DNA of 64,000 bases, taken from assembly GCA_036873755.1 (NCBI GenBank), contig JAVTVY010020512.1, forward strand, positions 17,920-81,919, written 5' to 3'. Positions 20,701 through 28,345 of this stretch are shown piece after piece. Source of the DNA: Hanleya hanleyi. Its lineage: Eukaryota; Mollusca; Polyplacophora; Lepidopleurida; Hanleyidae. The notes below the pieces were generated by a model, which was not told the DNA's origin, did not search any database, and saw only the letters and a list, made by a program, of their open reading frames with translations. A program made the position numbers and the translations under genes. The stretch's first letter is position 1. The number at the start of each line of letters is the position of its first letter.

Positions 20701-22699
20701 TTTCAGAAAGAGGTTCAGAATTGCCACGAGTGGCTCAGAATTTCTACAGGAGGTTCAGAATTTGTGCAGTTATTTGATATTTAGGTATTTGATGTTGTGC
20801 AACGAAAATTGTTACCTGTCGACAGTGAGATATCCGACGTCCCAAATTTGTACGAGACCTGGTCCCTTGAATGGCTCATGAACTCTGTGCACCTCCCCCA
20901 TGGTCAAGTGACAGCTGATGGTAGCATACTGGCGATGATTTGCTGACGGGTGAGTGGGGCACCACGACATTGCCCACACCGGACCGCCTACAAAAAATGT
21001 GGGAATACCCATTTTGGAGTGTAGTGGTAGACAGTCAAATAGTTTAAGGGTTACAGCCTCTGGCGTAGAGTTCTTGTCCGCTTCTGTAATACTGATCCTG
21101 GTGCTCTCCCTTGTCTGTGGGAGATAAACCTCGGCCTCTGCGTTTGATAACCTGCCAAAATTAGAATACAATCCAGTTTACACATCTGTATAATAGGTGA
21201 TCCCAGAGTAGAACAGTGTGTAAACAACGTATCTCCATTATAGACAGTACAGGTCAAAGTACTGTTTTGGACCAATGCTGTTTTGGACACTTCATGGCAA
21301 TTTACACAAGCATTCATGGGTATGGACAACCATACAAGGAAGTTAAAACTCATCAGTGTTATGAATTTCAGTTATCCAGACCACATTTTTTTTCTGTCAA
21401 AATAATTCAAATAAAAAAACAACTGTGTTTACCTCAAATTTTGGTGGGGAATTTAAGTGTATAAATATGGTAATCCCTCAATCTCCCAATCAAAATTCAA
21501 TCACCCCGAATTTTGAAGACAAAATTAAATCTGAGTTTTTAATAAATTTCATCACCCCTGTAAAAAAAAATAAAAATAAAAAAAAAATAACGAAAAAATA
21601 ATGGCTTATATGCCTGATTTTGAACCATTTTGTCAATTTCCTGTTCTCATGAATTTGATCATGGCGGACGTTTTGGCGGGAAATTTTACATGTACTTCCT
21701 GCGATTGAATTATAAGAGCGATTACCCTACAACAAAACAGAATAAAAGGAAAACTTGTGTGAAGCACGGGCAGAGCATTTCCCCAAATATATGAGTAGAA
21801 CATAATCTGATACACCAGGAGTAAATATGACCGTTAATTTCACAGGACAATATCTGTTCAAGAAATAGTTTACACAAAACTCAAATTCTCACATGCAAGA
21901 GAATTCCCACTTGAGTTCTGGCAAACATTATTAGGTCATTATTATTGTAACTGAATCCAGGACAAACACACCAGCAGAAGAGAGTCCCAGGGACAAAGGC
22001 CCTACTAATTTTTCAACAATTTATTAATTCAAACTTTTAATGTCCATTTTAATGTCGAACCTTTCCTATTTAGAAAGTTTGGTTATCCAAAAATTGAACT
22101 CAATATGAATGAACTAAAAGAAAGAAAAAAACCCCATTTGATTCACACATTTCCACTTCCAATTAACGTTTCAACAGAAAAAGGAAACATTTGATCGAAC
22201 AAGAATGGTTCGGAGGAATTGATAGATAAACCAACAGTACTGATATATGCTTACTCTTCTCCCTTAGTTCTCTACAACTACAAACATGTAGATCTAAACA
22301 CTACGAGAATTGGCTACACACAAACCAACATTCTGGTCTAGGATGAAAAGTCTGGTATATTTCATGATGTTTGTATTGACAATTTAAAAGTTTAAAAATG
22401 TTAAGAAATAAGGCCTATAGTAATTTCTTTAATTAATCGATCACTGGAAGTGATATTTGACATATTATAAATGAGGGGTAATCGATTTATTGCAACTGAG
22501 TGAAAGCGGTGGTTCGCAGAAGTCGGAGAAATGAACGATGAACCTTCGAATCATCAAGTGCCCAGTATCCGATACTGCCAGTTGTGAAAACTGTGTCCCC
22601 TGTTATTAAAAACAATCTTACCATCAGCTAGTCGGTACTCACTTGCTTTAAGGCAAGGGAGACTACTCACACCGGTCAATAACTGATTATTCTCCCTTT
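5390..22699 (-). CDS. GTF3C2: General transcription factor 3C polypeptide 2 (TFIIIC 110-kDa WD40 subunit), 5' and 3' ends not found
   Basis: Known role: subunit of TFIIIC, which binds the B box of tRNA and similar genes in the nucleus and recruits TFIIIB and RNA polymerase III. Ten exons were joined by GT/AG sites with matching phase at every junction: 22622-22699, 20816-21137, 17999-18119, 16672-16742, 15665-15759, 14427-14507, 10399-10702, 8494-8590, 6836-6970 and 5390-5785. Together they encode about 565 residues. WD-type blades are recognisable in order: GGPVWAMSWCP, HDYGCVYDMSWCP, LALACSDGTVRIY, YGCCMCVDWSPHGD, IGCCEWSPAF with CLNVWDMRD, and GCIWDMDFSPWLQ. The family is usually near 900 residues with a long N-terminal part before the WD domain. 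That part should lie at coordinates above 22700 but I could not find it. The last C-terminal exon is also missing. Almost every intron carries transposons. Confidence 0.85.
5885..6020 (+). mobile_element. Pearl-like subfamily B fragment
   Basis: One core unit (CATGCAAGTTTCAATCCTG), a GGACAGGCGGACGGACGG stretch and the end block GTGATCGCTATATGCCC match the element end at about 4600-4710. It is followed by a run of about 14 G. Confidence 0.6.
6030..6520 (+). mobile_element. Pearl-like subfamily C fragment, about three core units
   Basis: Units carry GATCCATGCAGTAGTTCC and CCATATTGGATTTTCGAATC at about 157-bp spacing and are near-identical to the large array at 43680-45762. No 3' hairpin is visible here. 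Confidence 0.65.
6836..6970 (-). CDS. GTF3C2: GTF3C2 exon i
   Basis: The acceptor TTATTTCCAG and donor GTTTT|GTAAGT frame 45 codons: DMDFSPWLQTLALCNS, GYVIGLRLRKQF and then a basic stretch ending TSRRF. The join gives RRFFLYQADL with the next exon, matching the family's pattern at this point. Confidence 0.85.
6971..8314 (-). other. GTF3C2 intron between exons h and i (proximal part)
   Basis: I see short G-rich direct repeats near 7245-7310 (AGGATTTCAACTGGG) and otherwise no family-level signal. Open frames at 7549-7991 and 7962-8207 show no recognisable domain and are not called. Confidence 0.4.
8315..8475. repeat. Near-perfect foldback, 74-base arms and 13-base loop
   Basis: Positions 8315-8388 pair with 8402-8475 with about three mismatches; the arms meet at GTTTAGACCC/GGGTCTAAAC. 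The outer ends are AATAAAGACC and GGTCTTTATT. It lies in an intron beside GTF3C2 exon h. A foldback MITE is the likeliest explanation, and a hairpin RNA precursor is possible. Confidence 0.85.
8494..8590 (-). CDS. GTF3C2: GTF3C2 exon h (no start codon, too short for ordinary ORF calling)
   Basis: It was found by searching for an exon that turns the phase-2 end of exon g into the phase-0 start of exon i. The acceptor is CTGTTTGTAG|G and the donor ATCTGG|GTAAGT. It encodes LANGGILTLDIWREE then GELGCIW, which runs directly into DMDFSPW of exon i. A 74-base foldback lies 19 bases past the donor and a degenerate foldback about 190 bases before the acceptor. Confidence 0.8.
8778..9150. repeat. Degenerate foldback element, arms of about 150 bases
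   Basis: TTTGGTATTTCAGGGCATTT (from about 8871) pairs imperfectly with AATGCCTCAAAAATACCAAA (about 9030-9050). CTAGCAAAAATACGACA pairs with TGTCATATTTTTGCTA. The pairing continues outward to about 8778 and 9150. It resembles an old MITE with a centre near 8960. Confidence 0.6.
9151..10398. other. GTF3C2 intron sequence
   Basis: It holds a cluster of CRE-like GACGTCA or close variants at 9655-9735 and a T-rich ATTT simple stretch at 9870-9945. No coding signal was recognised. Confidence 0.4.
10399..10702 (-). CDS. GTF3C2: GTF3C2 exon g
   Basis: The acceptor TCTTGTAG|GT and donor TTCCA|GTAAGT frame 304 bases. It encodes YVCIWNLKNKS, FPFHSFVANTLKIGCCEW and CLNVWDMRD, two further blades. The intron upstream is almost 3.7 kb and holds the 20-bp satellite, a SINE, a Tc1-like element and a pearl-like element. 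Confidence 0.9.
10873..10960 (+). repeat. Dispersed short repeat, partial copy
   Basis: ATTCAAAAAGACAATCAAAG followed by TATACATAAACATA matches the block at about 31195-31235 and more loosely 47450-47500. It is probably a short interspersed element of unknown class. Confidence 0.5.
11040..11685 (+). repeat. 20-bp satellite (TAATGTATGGTATGGTCATG)n
   Basis: About 32 copies of a 20-base unit vary mainly at the GTCATG/GTCTTG/GGTGTTG positions. The array resumes at 11923-12020 beyond a SINE insertion. It is intronic to GTF3C2. Confidence 0.9.
11686..11922 (-). mobile_element. 5S-rRNA-derived SINE inserted in the 20-bp satellite
   Basis: Read on the minus strand, the head resembles 5S rRNA (TCTCGTCAGATC, TACTTGGATGGG, ACCGGGTGCTGTA), as in SINE3-type elements that use a 5S-type pol III promoter. 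The tail is AACGACGTTAAATCC followed by (TCAC)n. The satellite continues on both sides, so the insertion is younger than the array. Confidence 0.8.
11923..12020 (+). repeat. 20-bp satellite, continuation after the SINE
   Basis: It has the same TGTAATGTATGGTA units as 11040-11685, with a short TATGG run. Confidence 0.8.
12406..13858. mobile_element. Tc1/mariner-like TIR element, 1.45 kb, no intact transposase
   Basis: Terminal inverted repeats of about 39 bases with one mismatch start CAGTACAAGGCAGAAATAAC and are flanked on both sides by TA (12404-12405 and 13859-13860). A CAGT start with a TA duplication suits the Tc1/mariner group. The interior is richer in CG than the surroundings and has only short open frames, so it is non-autonomous or decayed. 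Confidence 0.75.
13887..14327 (+). mobile_element. Pearl-like subfamily A, short copy with one core unit
   Basis: It has the left block CATGAAGCTGCGCTATGG, a single core unit, (GGAC)n at 14258-14272 and the terminal hairpin CTAGGCCAAAGTTGGCCGAG, then GGGTAAAAA. It is the most complete compact copy and defines both ends. Confidence 0.8.
14427..14507 (-). CDS. GTF3C2: GTF3C2 exon f
   Basis: The acceptor GTATTTTTTAG|CT supplies two bases to exon e's single G. It encodes NRYGCCMCVDWSPHGDK and LILAGYGT, then the donor ACAG|GTAAGG. This acceptor, rather than the nearby AACAG, is the one that keeps phase. Confidence 0.85.
14651..15012 (-). mobile_element. tRNA-derived SINE, full length
   Basis: The minus strand begins with a tRNA-like region: A box TGGTCTAATGG, anticodon loop CTCGTAA (Thr-CGT-like) and B box GGTTCGATCCC. 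A central body and the tail GCGACGTTAAACCCG then a CTCAC run follow. The same body occurs at 16455-16578 and 18688-20625. The tRNA part is not an intact tRNA gene. Confidence 0.85.
15665..15759 (-). CDS. GTF3C2: GTF3C2 exon e
   Basis: The acceptor AATCTAG|T completes the codon begun in exon d. It encodes VPDPSVLEQGP then FTLQPHFDNS and ends TCGG|GTAAGT after one base of a codon. QPHFDNS is a recognisable stretch of the family. Confidence 0.8.
16180..16400 (+). promoter_or_regulatory. Promoter-like CpG-rich patch inside a GTF3C2 intron
   Basis: CCAAT motifs in both orientations (ATTGGCC at about 16236, CCAATCGC at about 16272) precede AGAATGGCGGCC (about 16313), which would start a 13-codon frame ending in TAG. 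It could be an alternative promoter, a captured promoter or a transposon end. No gene was identified. Confidence 0.3.
16455..16578 (-). mobile_element. tRNA-SINE fragment
   Basis: CTACTTGTAACAGATAAG and GCTGCCATTGTATGGTGCTG match the body of the SINE at 14651-15012. It lacks the tRNA head. Confidence 0.6.
16672..16742 (-). CDS. GTF3C2: GTF3C2 exon d
   Basis: The acceptor TTGTATTTCAG and donor ATACAG|GTATTT frame 71 bases encoding SGDLVSRIGLLALACSDG then TVRIY, a clear WD blade strand pair. A 5S-derived SINE sits about 40 bases upstream of the acceptor (16784-17016). Confidence 0.85.
16784..17016 (-). mobile_element. 5S-rRNA-derived SINE, second copy
   Basis: It has the same head and tail as 11686-11922, with CACCCGGTCACCCATCCAAG and GATCTGACGAGAACCGG on the plus strand. 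The tail faces GTF3C2 exon d. Confidence 0.8.
17017..17998. other. GTF3C2 intron, nothing recognised
   Basis: Open frames at 17363-17698 and 17653-17991 have no family signature. I see no repeat or site I can name. Confidence 0.4.
17999..18119 (-). CDS. GTF3C2: GTF3C2 exon c
   Basis: The acceptor TTGCAG|C completes the AG left by exon b to give serine. It encodes VLALGLAHDYGCVYDMSW and ends GTGGAG|GTAGGT at a codon boundary. The intron between b and c holds the SINE that carries an hAT-like insertion. Confidence 0.85.
18688..18886 (-). mobile_element. tRNA-SINE, tail half, split by an hAT-like insertion
   Basis: It runs from GAGTGAGCGAG through GGGTTTAACGTCGC to ACGGACACTGAG. It continues at 20554 after the inserted element. 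Confidence 0.75.
18887..20547. mobile_element. hAT-like DNA transposon, 1.66 kb, inserted in the SINE
   Basis: The TIR is CAGGCCTTGCATT (13 bases, perfect), flanked by ACTGAG duplicated at 18881-18886 and 20548-20553. Both subterminal regions are crowded with GGCCCCGT/ACGGGGCC motifs, as expected for transposase-binding repeats. The CAGG start fits the hAT group, although a 6-bp duplication is shorter than the usual eight. Open frames at 19362-19632 may be the remains of a first transposase exon, but I cannot identify a transposase domain. Confidence 0.7.
20554..20625 (-). mobile_element. tRNA-SINE, remaining part after the insertion
   Basis: ACCAGTCCTTGTTCTATCC to CAACAAGTTCCATT continues the SINE body. 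The tRNA head is absent, so the copy was already 5'-truncated. Confidence 0.7.
20816..21137 (-). CDS. GTF3C2: GTF3C2 exon b, start of the WD40 domain
   Basis: It encodes EVYLPQTRES, then LKLFDCLPLH, FFVGGPVWAMSWCP and GPGLVQIWDVG, a typical entry into the TFIIIC110 propeller. The donor is GACAG|GTAACA. A second possible acceptor lies 14-15 bases upstream (TTGGCAG|G), so the 5' edge could shift slightly. Confidence 0.8.
21138..22621 (-). other. GTF3C2 intron between exons a and b
   Basis: A-rich at 21550-21600. A plus-strand ATGGCGGACGTTTTGG (about 21661) starts a 15-codon frame only. No further exon was recognised. Confidence 0.4.
22622..22699 (-). CDS. GTF3C2: GTF3C2 exon a (most 5' exon found)
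   Basis: Acceptor TTCACTTCCAG and donor GATG|GTAAGA frame 78 bases with an open frame ending in ASEYRLAD. It ends one base into a codon, which fits the acceptor ACGCAG|AG of the next exon. The polypyrimidine tract is weak and the conserved domain is not covered, so this is the least certain exon of the chain. Confidence 0.45.
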
Positions 22700-22839
22700 C
22701 TGGAAGTGAAATTTTGCCACATGTCGTCTTCCTATTCCTTTCCCAGATTCAAAGTTATAAGTTCCAGACTTCAAATAAACAGTTCCAAGTTGATGAGTTC
22801 ATAATGCGTCTAAGCCTGCTACAGTACGCCAATAAAATG

Positions 22840-22960
22840 AGCACTATAGATGCGGAGACGATGCGCAGACGATGCGGAAACGATACGCGCACGATGCGCA
22901 AACGATCTCCGCACGATGCGCAAACGATCTCCGCACGATGCGAATAACGTGCGGAGTTCC
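22840..22960 (+). repeat. CG-rich short tandem repeat (ACGATGCGCAAACGATCTCCGC)
   Basis: Two adjacent 22-base units plus degenerate CGATGCG-type units stand out from AT-rich surroundings. All frames on both strands are open across them, which explains the five overlapping open frames. Confidence 0.7.
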
Positions 22961-23300
22961 CTCGGAGATCATGCGGGCATTTATAGACTGCCACTTCCCA
23001 CGATGCGCAAAGAATGCGTACAATTTATCATTGTCGTTAATTCGTAATTCCATCTGCAAACTGTGTGTTCTTTATAATATTTCTCAATAATCTTTCAGTC
23101 AAACACGAGATATGTGTCTGAATCTGAATTATTTTATGATTTTACGACCTCCTTCGCCCGCGGTTTCGGTCCTGGAGAAACTTTCAAACCAGTCGCAATA
23201 AAGAGGTGCGAAAACGTGCCCCGATGGCGATAGGTTTTATTGTAGCATGAACCGAATGTGCTGATTGAGAGTATTATTCGTAGATGAACCTAACTTGAAA

Positions 23301-24118
23301 CATGAAGCTGCGCTATCGAAACCCCTCGGCTCTGAACCCCAGCTATTATAATGTAAGGGTGTCTCTACCAATTGATTGGCTTGTGGGAAAAAATATTTAC
23401 CCCTGGTATTGTAAGTGTACTTTCTTTGAAAAAAAAAAAAAAGTTTTCCTCCCCTTAAATTAATTTGTTTCTGGAATAAATACATACACTATAGATATAC
23501 GTTTGTTCTTCACATTGTGTAAGAGAATAAATCAATAAATCAGTCATCCAATCAATAAATAAATGTGATAGTATACAAACATGATATAGAAATTATATGC
23601 AAACTTAACATAGGAATTAGTGGATTTTATTAGACAAGGGGCATAACTCTGCAAAATACTTTCTGACACAACTCATTTTCGATAGGCATCTAGTTCAGGT
23701 CAAGAGAAACAACTGTATCACGTTAGGATGTTGTATATGGAACGGTTCTGAAATTATCACAATAACAAATCATAAATGGACAAGGGCATAACTCTGCAAA
23801 ATACTTTCTGACACGACTCGTTTTCGATAGGCATCTAGTTCAGGTCAAGAGAAACAACTGTATCACGTTAGGATGTTGTATATGGAACGGTTCTGAAATT
23901 ATCACAATAACAAATCATAAATGGATTTTTATTTGTAAAAAGGGGCCTAACTCTGCAAAATATTGTCCTAGATGACTCATTTTCGATAGGCTTCTGATTT
24001 ACGTGAAGATAAATAGATGTAACAAGTTTGGTTGCCATTCATGAAACGGTTCTGTAGATATCGCGGTAACGGACGTACGGACAGCCGTACATGATGACGA
24101 CAATACCCCTAGGCCAAA
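23301..24118 (+). mobile_element. Pearl-like subfamily A copy with about three core units
   Basis: Left block ACATGAAGCTGCGCTATC, then core units with CAACTGTATCACGTTAGG repeated about 125 bp apart, then GGACGTACGGACAGCCG and CCCCTAGGCCAAAGTT. It stops in the middle of the terminal hairpin, whose second arm is missing. A stretch of about 95 bases at 23418-23510 is absent from the copy at 13887. Confidence 0.75.
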
Positions 24119-26788
24119 GTTTTTTCTGACACGACTCATTTTCGTGACCGAATCACCGCCAGACATGACCGCATCACCGCGGATGAATACATCTTTGACC
24201 TGGGTCACGTGATATGCAAATTTGGAACTCTCCTGTGCTGGAGATAGCTTTTTGGTCTTTCTGCCGGAACTATACTGCACTTGACCTTTCCTCCACATTT
24301 CCTCCACAAATCTGCGCGAAAACACCTGCGCACTCGTCAAAATGCGACCTGTAAAGGGTTTTATATACTACTGACCTCTAATATATTAATTCATACAATC
24401 ACTGTGAGAAAGCATGCCGCATCATGTGTAATTCGATGCGATTCAATTTATTGTATAAGAATGCCTCTATAGAGACCATATACAAGTGAGATAGACTGAA
24501 GTACATTAGTCCATTCAGCCTTTCGGGAAGATGGTTTCTATTTTCTAAGGAATGGTAAAAGCTATATAGGCCTACAGTGTAGAAAGAGAGAAATTGCTAG
24601 AAAGAGGAATACATAGAGAATCAGATTAAATTAAAAGATAGCTGTCATCTAAAAAGATTTGTTCCAGTCTATAATTGAAATACATTATTCATATGGAATA
24701 TTCATTAAAACATCACGGTATTAAGTCAAAGCCCGCTCTACATGATTAGTGTTAGCTTCCTGTGTGCCTTCTTGATGCCCGGTCACTCACAGGAAAAAAT
24801 CTCCTGGTCGAATTATTAATTCAGCATTTTCTGCCAGTATAAGGATTGTTCTAAAAAGCTCTTTTGTCAGGAAATGGAGAAAACCATGCTGCAATAAGGG
24901 GGCGTGCATAATACCGGCTATCCAATCAGATTGTGTAAATGCCAATTCTACCTTCAAATGTTCTGTTCTGTTGGCCTACCTTGCATTTTTATGTTTATAT
25001 TCAGCATCGATGGATTTGAGAAATGGTAAACTATAACAATATCCTGTGTGAACATGTGAAAGAAGCAAAGTAATATAAGAGATAGTCTAGTCAACAGTGG
25101 AGAAAAAGAACGAAAAATTGTGGTATAAGTTTTATTGAACAATTGATTATATATCATTTCAGCACACTATACTTTAACACGGTCGTTCCTACATAAGATC
25201 TAATCTTTTCGTAGATATTGGCGACTGAGGACGTATTGGCGAGTTCATGTGTGTGAAAATATGTGGAATTATGTGGAAATGAGAGAAAGAGAGAGAGAGA
25301 GAGAGAATTAAGGGTTAACGCCGCATTCAGTATGTGGAAATGTGTGTGTGTGTGTGTGGGTGTGTGTGTACGATAATGTATATGTGGATATACCCATCCG
25401 CGACGATGGAAACGAGAAAAGAAATCCATCTAACACATGATTTTTTTAGATGCCTAAATTATATCTTGGAAATATGTAATTAGAAAAGTTTTCGAAAATA
25501 CGCAATTGTAATGTACGTTAACTATTATATGCCCTTCCAATATTATAAGGTATTAAAATGACATTAAAAGTTAGTTAATTTTATATTTGCAAATTTCAGA
25601 CCCATAAAATTGATTGAAAGAATACCTTTAAAAAATAAGTTGACATTTAATTCAACATTAAATATTAAGCAAAATTAGAACATAATAAAATATTAACTGG
25701 AGTCGGGTGGGAATAATATTTTCATAAAGAACACGATTGTTCAAGCTCCACGAGTTCTTACAAGCAGAACAAATCGAAGAGAGAAATGATGAATTTTTGT
25801 AGACATATGCATTTGCAATGTTCTTTAAATCGAAATAGATTTAATTAAGATCAAAAACTGAGAAACATATTCCATTTAATATGAATAAAATTAAAGGAAC
25901 GTTCCACCTTTTAAACTTTGTACTCTGAGCGGTACATTTTAGGTTTCAAATCCACAAACTCTTCCACTGAAATACCACTTATCGAACGAATGGCAATCTT
26001 GAGAATCTCTCCATAACGATTTATTGTGCGAATTTCATAAAACTATCCATGTGGGTGAAGAACAGTTTTTCAAATATCCTGTATTTAATCACGGTGTAGA
26101 ATTAAACACATGGCGGTGGTGGAGCATGATTCCGGCGCACTGACCCCGATTCACATGACCCCACATGCCTAAATTCACCCAAAAAGCAGTCAAACCATCT
26201 AAGGTTGCCAAAAGCAGGGAAAGACAGGAGGCGATTGAACAAATGTGAATGCTAGTTGTTGTAATTCAAAACGTAATGATCTTTTGGATTGATATATACG
26301 CAGGTTCCTCTTCTAATGAATATTCTTCTAATGAATATTATGCAAATAAATTCCGCGCCACGCCTTAATTTCAGTTCAGAGGTCATGAAAGTAGAAAAAA
26401 AGTGTAAAGGTCATTTACCAGGTTTACGCCATGTTGAGGCATCGACTCCATTAGACGTCCTCGATCCTCATCCATTAACATCAGATGAGTTATTTCTTTA
26501 AGCTGATCCGGCTCTATCTTATTAACCATCTAGGATATTTTTCTCCATATTGGGGATAAATGACCGGAGAAATGGATAAATGGCATTCTTAACGATCACA
26601 CTGTCACATCGATCTCAAATTTCCCGAAGTTCGCGGATGTTGAAAAAAAGGTCAACAGTAAGAGAAATCTTCCCAATATGTCCTCCACGACAGACTGTGA
26701 ATTTGTTGTCGAATGATTATAAAAATCTACAACTCATCCCTCTTTCCTGAATAATCTAAAGTTGTATGACCGTTGAAAGGCAGTTTAG
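24119..26788. other. Intergenic, mostly unassigned
   Basis: Simple GA and GT runs occur at 25283-25370, next to a minus-strand SINE/LINE tail remnant, TTAAGGGTTAACGCCGC (25306-25325). An open frame at 26289-26501 begins after a good acceptor (TTAATTTCAG, about 26372) but has no family match. Confidence 0.4.
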
Positions 26789-27440
26789 TATTGTTTTTAT
26801 TTGCTACCTTGTCTTGTTGGCATCGCAGGAAATACTGATGCTGATGCAAAGGCCAAGGCAGATGACAAGCTTGATCACCGTGGAGTTCCGTGTAACGATT
26901 TCAGACCATTCATCTATGCCTTTATGAGAAAGCTATTTCAATCTGTACGGGATGCTGAGGTTGACAACAAGCTTTATACGTTTGCAAAAACTATAGATTA
27001 TACTCCTCTCAGCAGTCAGAAACGTTTCCATGACGCTATAATCAGGTGTTGTGGAATCGATCATTCACGAATGTCTCACGAATATTTATTAAAAACTGAA
27101 AACAAAGCTCCGATGTGTATTCCATGCCATGAGAAACAAACCCACAGTGAAACATATTTTGATGGACTATATGAATTGTAGGATTGTAAGAGATTATGTT
27201 TATCGAGCAGCTATACTCTAGAATATCTTTTGGGTCGGGTAAAAGAAGATTTGATGTTTAGTTATTTGAGAGAAATCAGTTTGTTACATAAATTTTAATG
27301 TATATACAGGTATTGTGTTGATCACTTTTGGGTTGTTTGGATTTTGACTTGTTTTGTTGATATACTTAGATAAGAACTTTTGATCGTCGCTATATAGCTG
27401 AAATATTACTGAACCCGACGTTAAACCATAATTCTCTATC
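26789..27440 (+). mobile_element. Non-LTR retrotransposon 3' end (RNase H tail and C-terminal Cys motif)
   Basis: The 126-codon frame at 26801-27181 begins in the end of an RNase H-like domain (GIAGNTDADAKAKAD) and closes with CCGIDHSRMSHEYLL and MCIPCHEKQTH. This is the usual end of ORF2 in I/Jockey-type LINEs. The 3' UTR ends TATATAGCTGAAATATTAC then GACGTTAAACC (27388-27426). That end matches the tails of the SINEs in this window. The copy is truncated at its 5' side. Confidence 0.75.
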
Positions 27441-28345
27441 TAAATTCATCTGACGAACCAAAACTGGTTTCCGTGGTATTCAGCCACTCTTTTATTGTAG
27501 TTGTTCATGTGGACAGCTTGAATAACATGAACAAATGGCCCCTAGCACCGGCTTGAACGATATTAGATACGAATTTGGACGATGATGTGAGAGCCCAACA
27601 AGTCAGCTGATGAAAAATGATTAACTGTGTTACCGTTAGATAAAAGTAACCGCCCAAACGAGAAATATTTGCAGAATGCAAGTTCTTATTCAGAAAGAAG
27701 CTCTTGGAGGCCCGAGGCCGACCAAAAGCTCTTCGTTCTCCACCTTGTGACTACAATCACAAATAGCTACAATCACAACGATTTGTACAGAGGTTAAACC
27801 TCGTGGGCTAAAAGTCCATCAGCAGAATATCTCCATATACCGATAACAATTAAACACAACATAGAAGGGTCGTGGGAAGAGATACCGGGGTACTGACAAG
27901 AAGACACATCACCCCACATGCCAGTATTCTGACTGAATCATATCTAAATTCATCTGAAAATCCAAAAATGATTTTCGTGATGTTCAGCCATTCTTCTATT
28001 GTAGCTGTTCACAGGGCCCCTATCACCAGCTTGAACGAGAGTGGATACTAATATCCAAGAGTGCAGATGTAATAGTCCTATCAAGTCACGCGATGCAAAT
28101 TGATGAACTATATGACCGTTAGATTAAAGAAACCACCCAAACGGCGAAATATTAGTAGAATGCAAGTTCTTATTCAGGACACAAGTTTGTGAGGCCTGAC
28201 ACTGACCAAGTGCTTTATTTTCATTGTTGTAATTACAATCACAAATAACTACAATCACAATGATCTTTACAGAGGGTAAGCCTCAGGGACTAAATCTTCA
28301 CAAGCAGAATATCACCAAGTACGGATAACAATTAAATAAATCGTA
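27441..28345 (+). repeat. Direct duplication, about 508-bp period, two diverged copies
   Basis: AAATTCATCTGA starts both copies (about 27441 and 27949). Further matches in the same order include CTTTTATTGTAGTTGTTCA/CTTCTATTGTAGCTGTTCA, GAATGCAAGTTCTTATTCAG and TACAATCACAAATA. No open frame spans them. Confidence 0.75.

Noticed and set aside
21005..21030. A 21-base GT...AG intron inside GTF3C2 exon b
   Set aside because: Far below a workable intron size and in frame; the read-through residues FFVGGPVWA fit the family.
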